Assembly: GCA_003556865.1 (NCBI GenBank)
Contig: PWQF01000143.1
Span: forward strand, 1 to 6,271
DNA: 6,271 nt
DNA from: Elusimicrobiota bacterium
Lineage (GTDB): Bacteria; CG03; SLGR01; PWQF01
Direction of reading: 5' to 3'
In this document: piece after piece, positions 6,061-6,271 of the stretch
Numbering within the stretch: position 1 is the first letter of the stretch
How the letters are laid out: the number at the start of each line of letters is the position of its first letter
The notes under the pieces: generated by a model
The model's database searches: none
What the model was told of the DNA's origin: nothing
Seen by the model: the letters and a program-made list of their open reading frames with translations, nothing else
Program-made: the position numbers and the translations under genes

Positions 6061-6271
6061 ATGAATAGAGTTGAACTGGTTTTTATGTTTATGGGGGGGA
6101 TTGGGCTGTTTTTCTTTGGAATACAGCTCTTATCCGACGGACTTAAAAAGATTTCAGGCGAAAACCTGAAGAAATTTCTTCACAGCGCCACCAAACTTCC
6201 GGTAGCCGGGGTTATGGTGGGGGCTCTTGTTACCGTGCTTGTTCAGTCCTCCAGCACAACAACCGTAATGG
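6061..6271 (+). CDS. Na+/phosphate cotransporter, N-terminal part (NptA/PNaS family)
   Basis: Start of a sodium-dependent phosphate symporter of the inner membrane, cut by the window end after 70 codons. The visible part has the family pattern GGIGLFFFGIQLLSDGLKKISG (12-33) in the first membrane segment. A segment PVAGVMVGALVTVLVQSSSTTTVM (47-70) follows, where QSSSTTT (62-68) is the conserved substrate/sodium-binding signature of the first inverted repeat. Complete members carry a second QSS repeat and often a C-terminal PhoU-like domain, which would lie outside the window. The frame is closed by TAA at 6058-6060, so the start cannot be further upstream. ATG 6061 is chosen; ATG at 6085 or 6091 are alternatives. 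No good Shine-Dalgarno sequence precedes any of them; the bases before 6061 are an A-rich run. It is probably transcribed separately from the operon before it. Confidence 0.88.
   Translation, partial: MNRVELVFMFMGGIGLFFFGIQLLSDGLKKISGENLKKFLHSATKLPVAGVMVGALVTVLVQSSSTTTVM

Overview
The window is a compact stretch of bacterial chromosome with every gene on the + strand. It holds five complete or nearly complete genes and the start of a sixth. The organism cannot be named from sequence alone. Codon choice (very frequent ATA for Ile, AGG/AGA for Arg, GGG for Gly), TTG starts, purine-rich Shine-Dalgarno sites, overlapping genes and a radical SAM protein suggest an anaerobic, possibly uncultured lineage, for example near Desulfobacterota, Nitrospirota or Omnitrophota. 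That placement is inference only. There is no sign of a phage, an insertion sequence, a CRISPR array or an RNA gene.

Layout. (1) 3-1952: a MacB-type ABC exporter subunit with fused ATPase and FtsX-like permease. Its partner genes, normally a MacA-type adaptor and an outer-membrane channel, are not in view. (2) 1953-2187: an AT-rich intergenic region with an imperfect stem-loop, then an extended -10 promoter, then a perfect 12-bp inverted repeat covering the end of the promoter, the ribosome binding site and the start codon of the next gene. (3) 2188-5953: a probable four-gene operon. It encodes a family 2 glycosyltransferase, a membrane-anchored SagB/ThcOx-type nitroreductase-fold oxidoreductase, a zinc-type cation diffusion facilitator, and a radical SAM protein with a B12-binding-like N-terminal domain. 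Two junctions are 4-base overlaps (ATGA at 3030-3033, TTGA at 4712-4715), and the third gap is 21 bases. (4) 5954-6060: a short spacer with a candidate promoter. (5) 6061 to the window end: the N-terminus of a Na+/phosphate cotransporter (NptA/PNaS family).

How the genes work together is not clear. The operon genes are individually recognisable but do not form a pathway I know. No RiPP precursor or cyclodehydratase partner is visible, so the combination of SagB-like and radical SAM proteins should not be read as a peptide-modification cluster on this evidence.

The observations I would follow up first are three. The SagB-like gene has a second, well-spaced in-frame start exactly after its membrane anchor. 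A dnaX-like A AAA AAG heptamer sits at the junction of the CDF and radical SAM genes, where a -1 shift would fuse them. The inverted repeat spans the operon promoter and first start codon.
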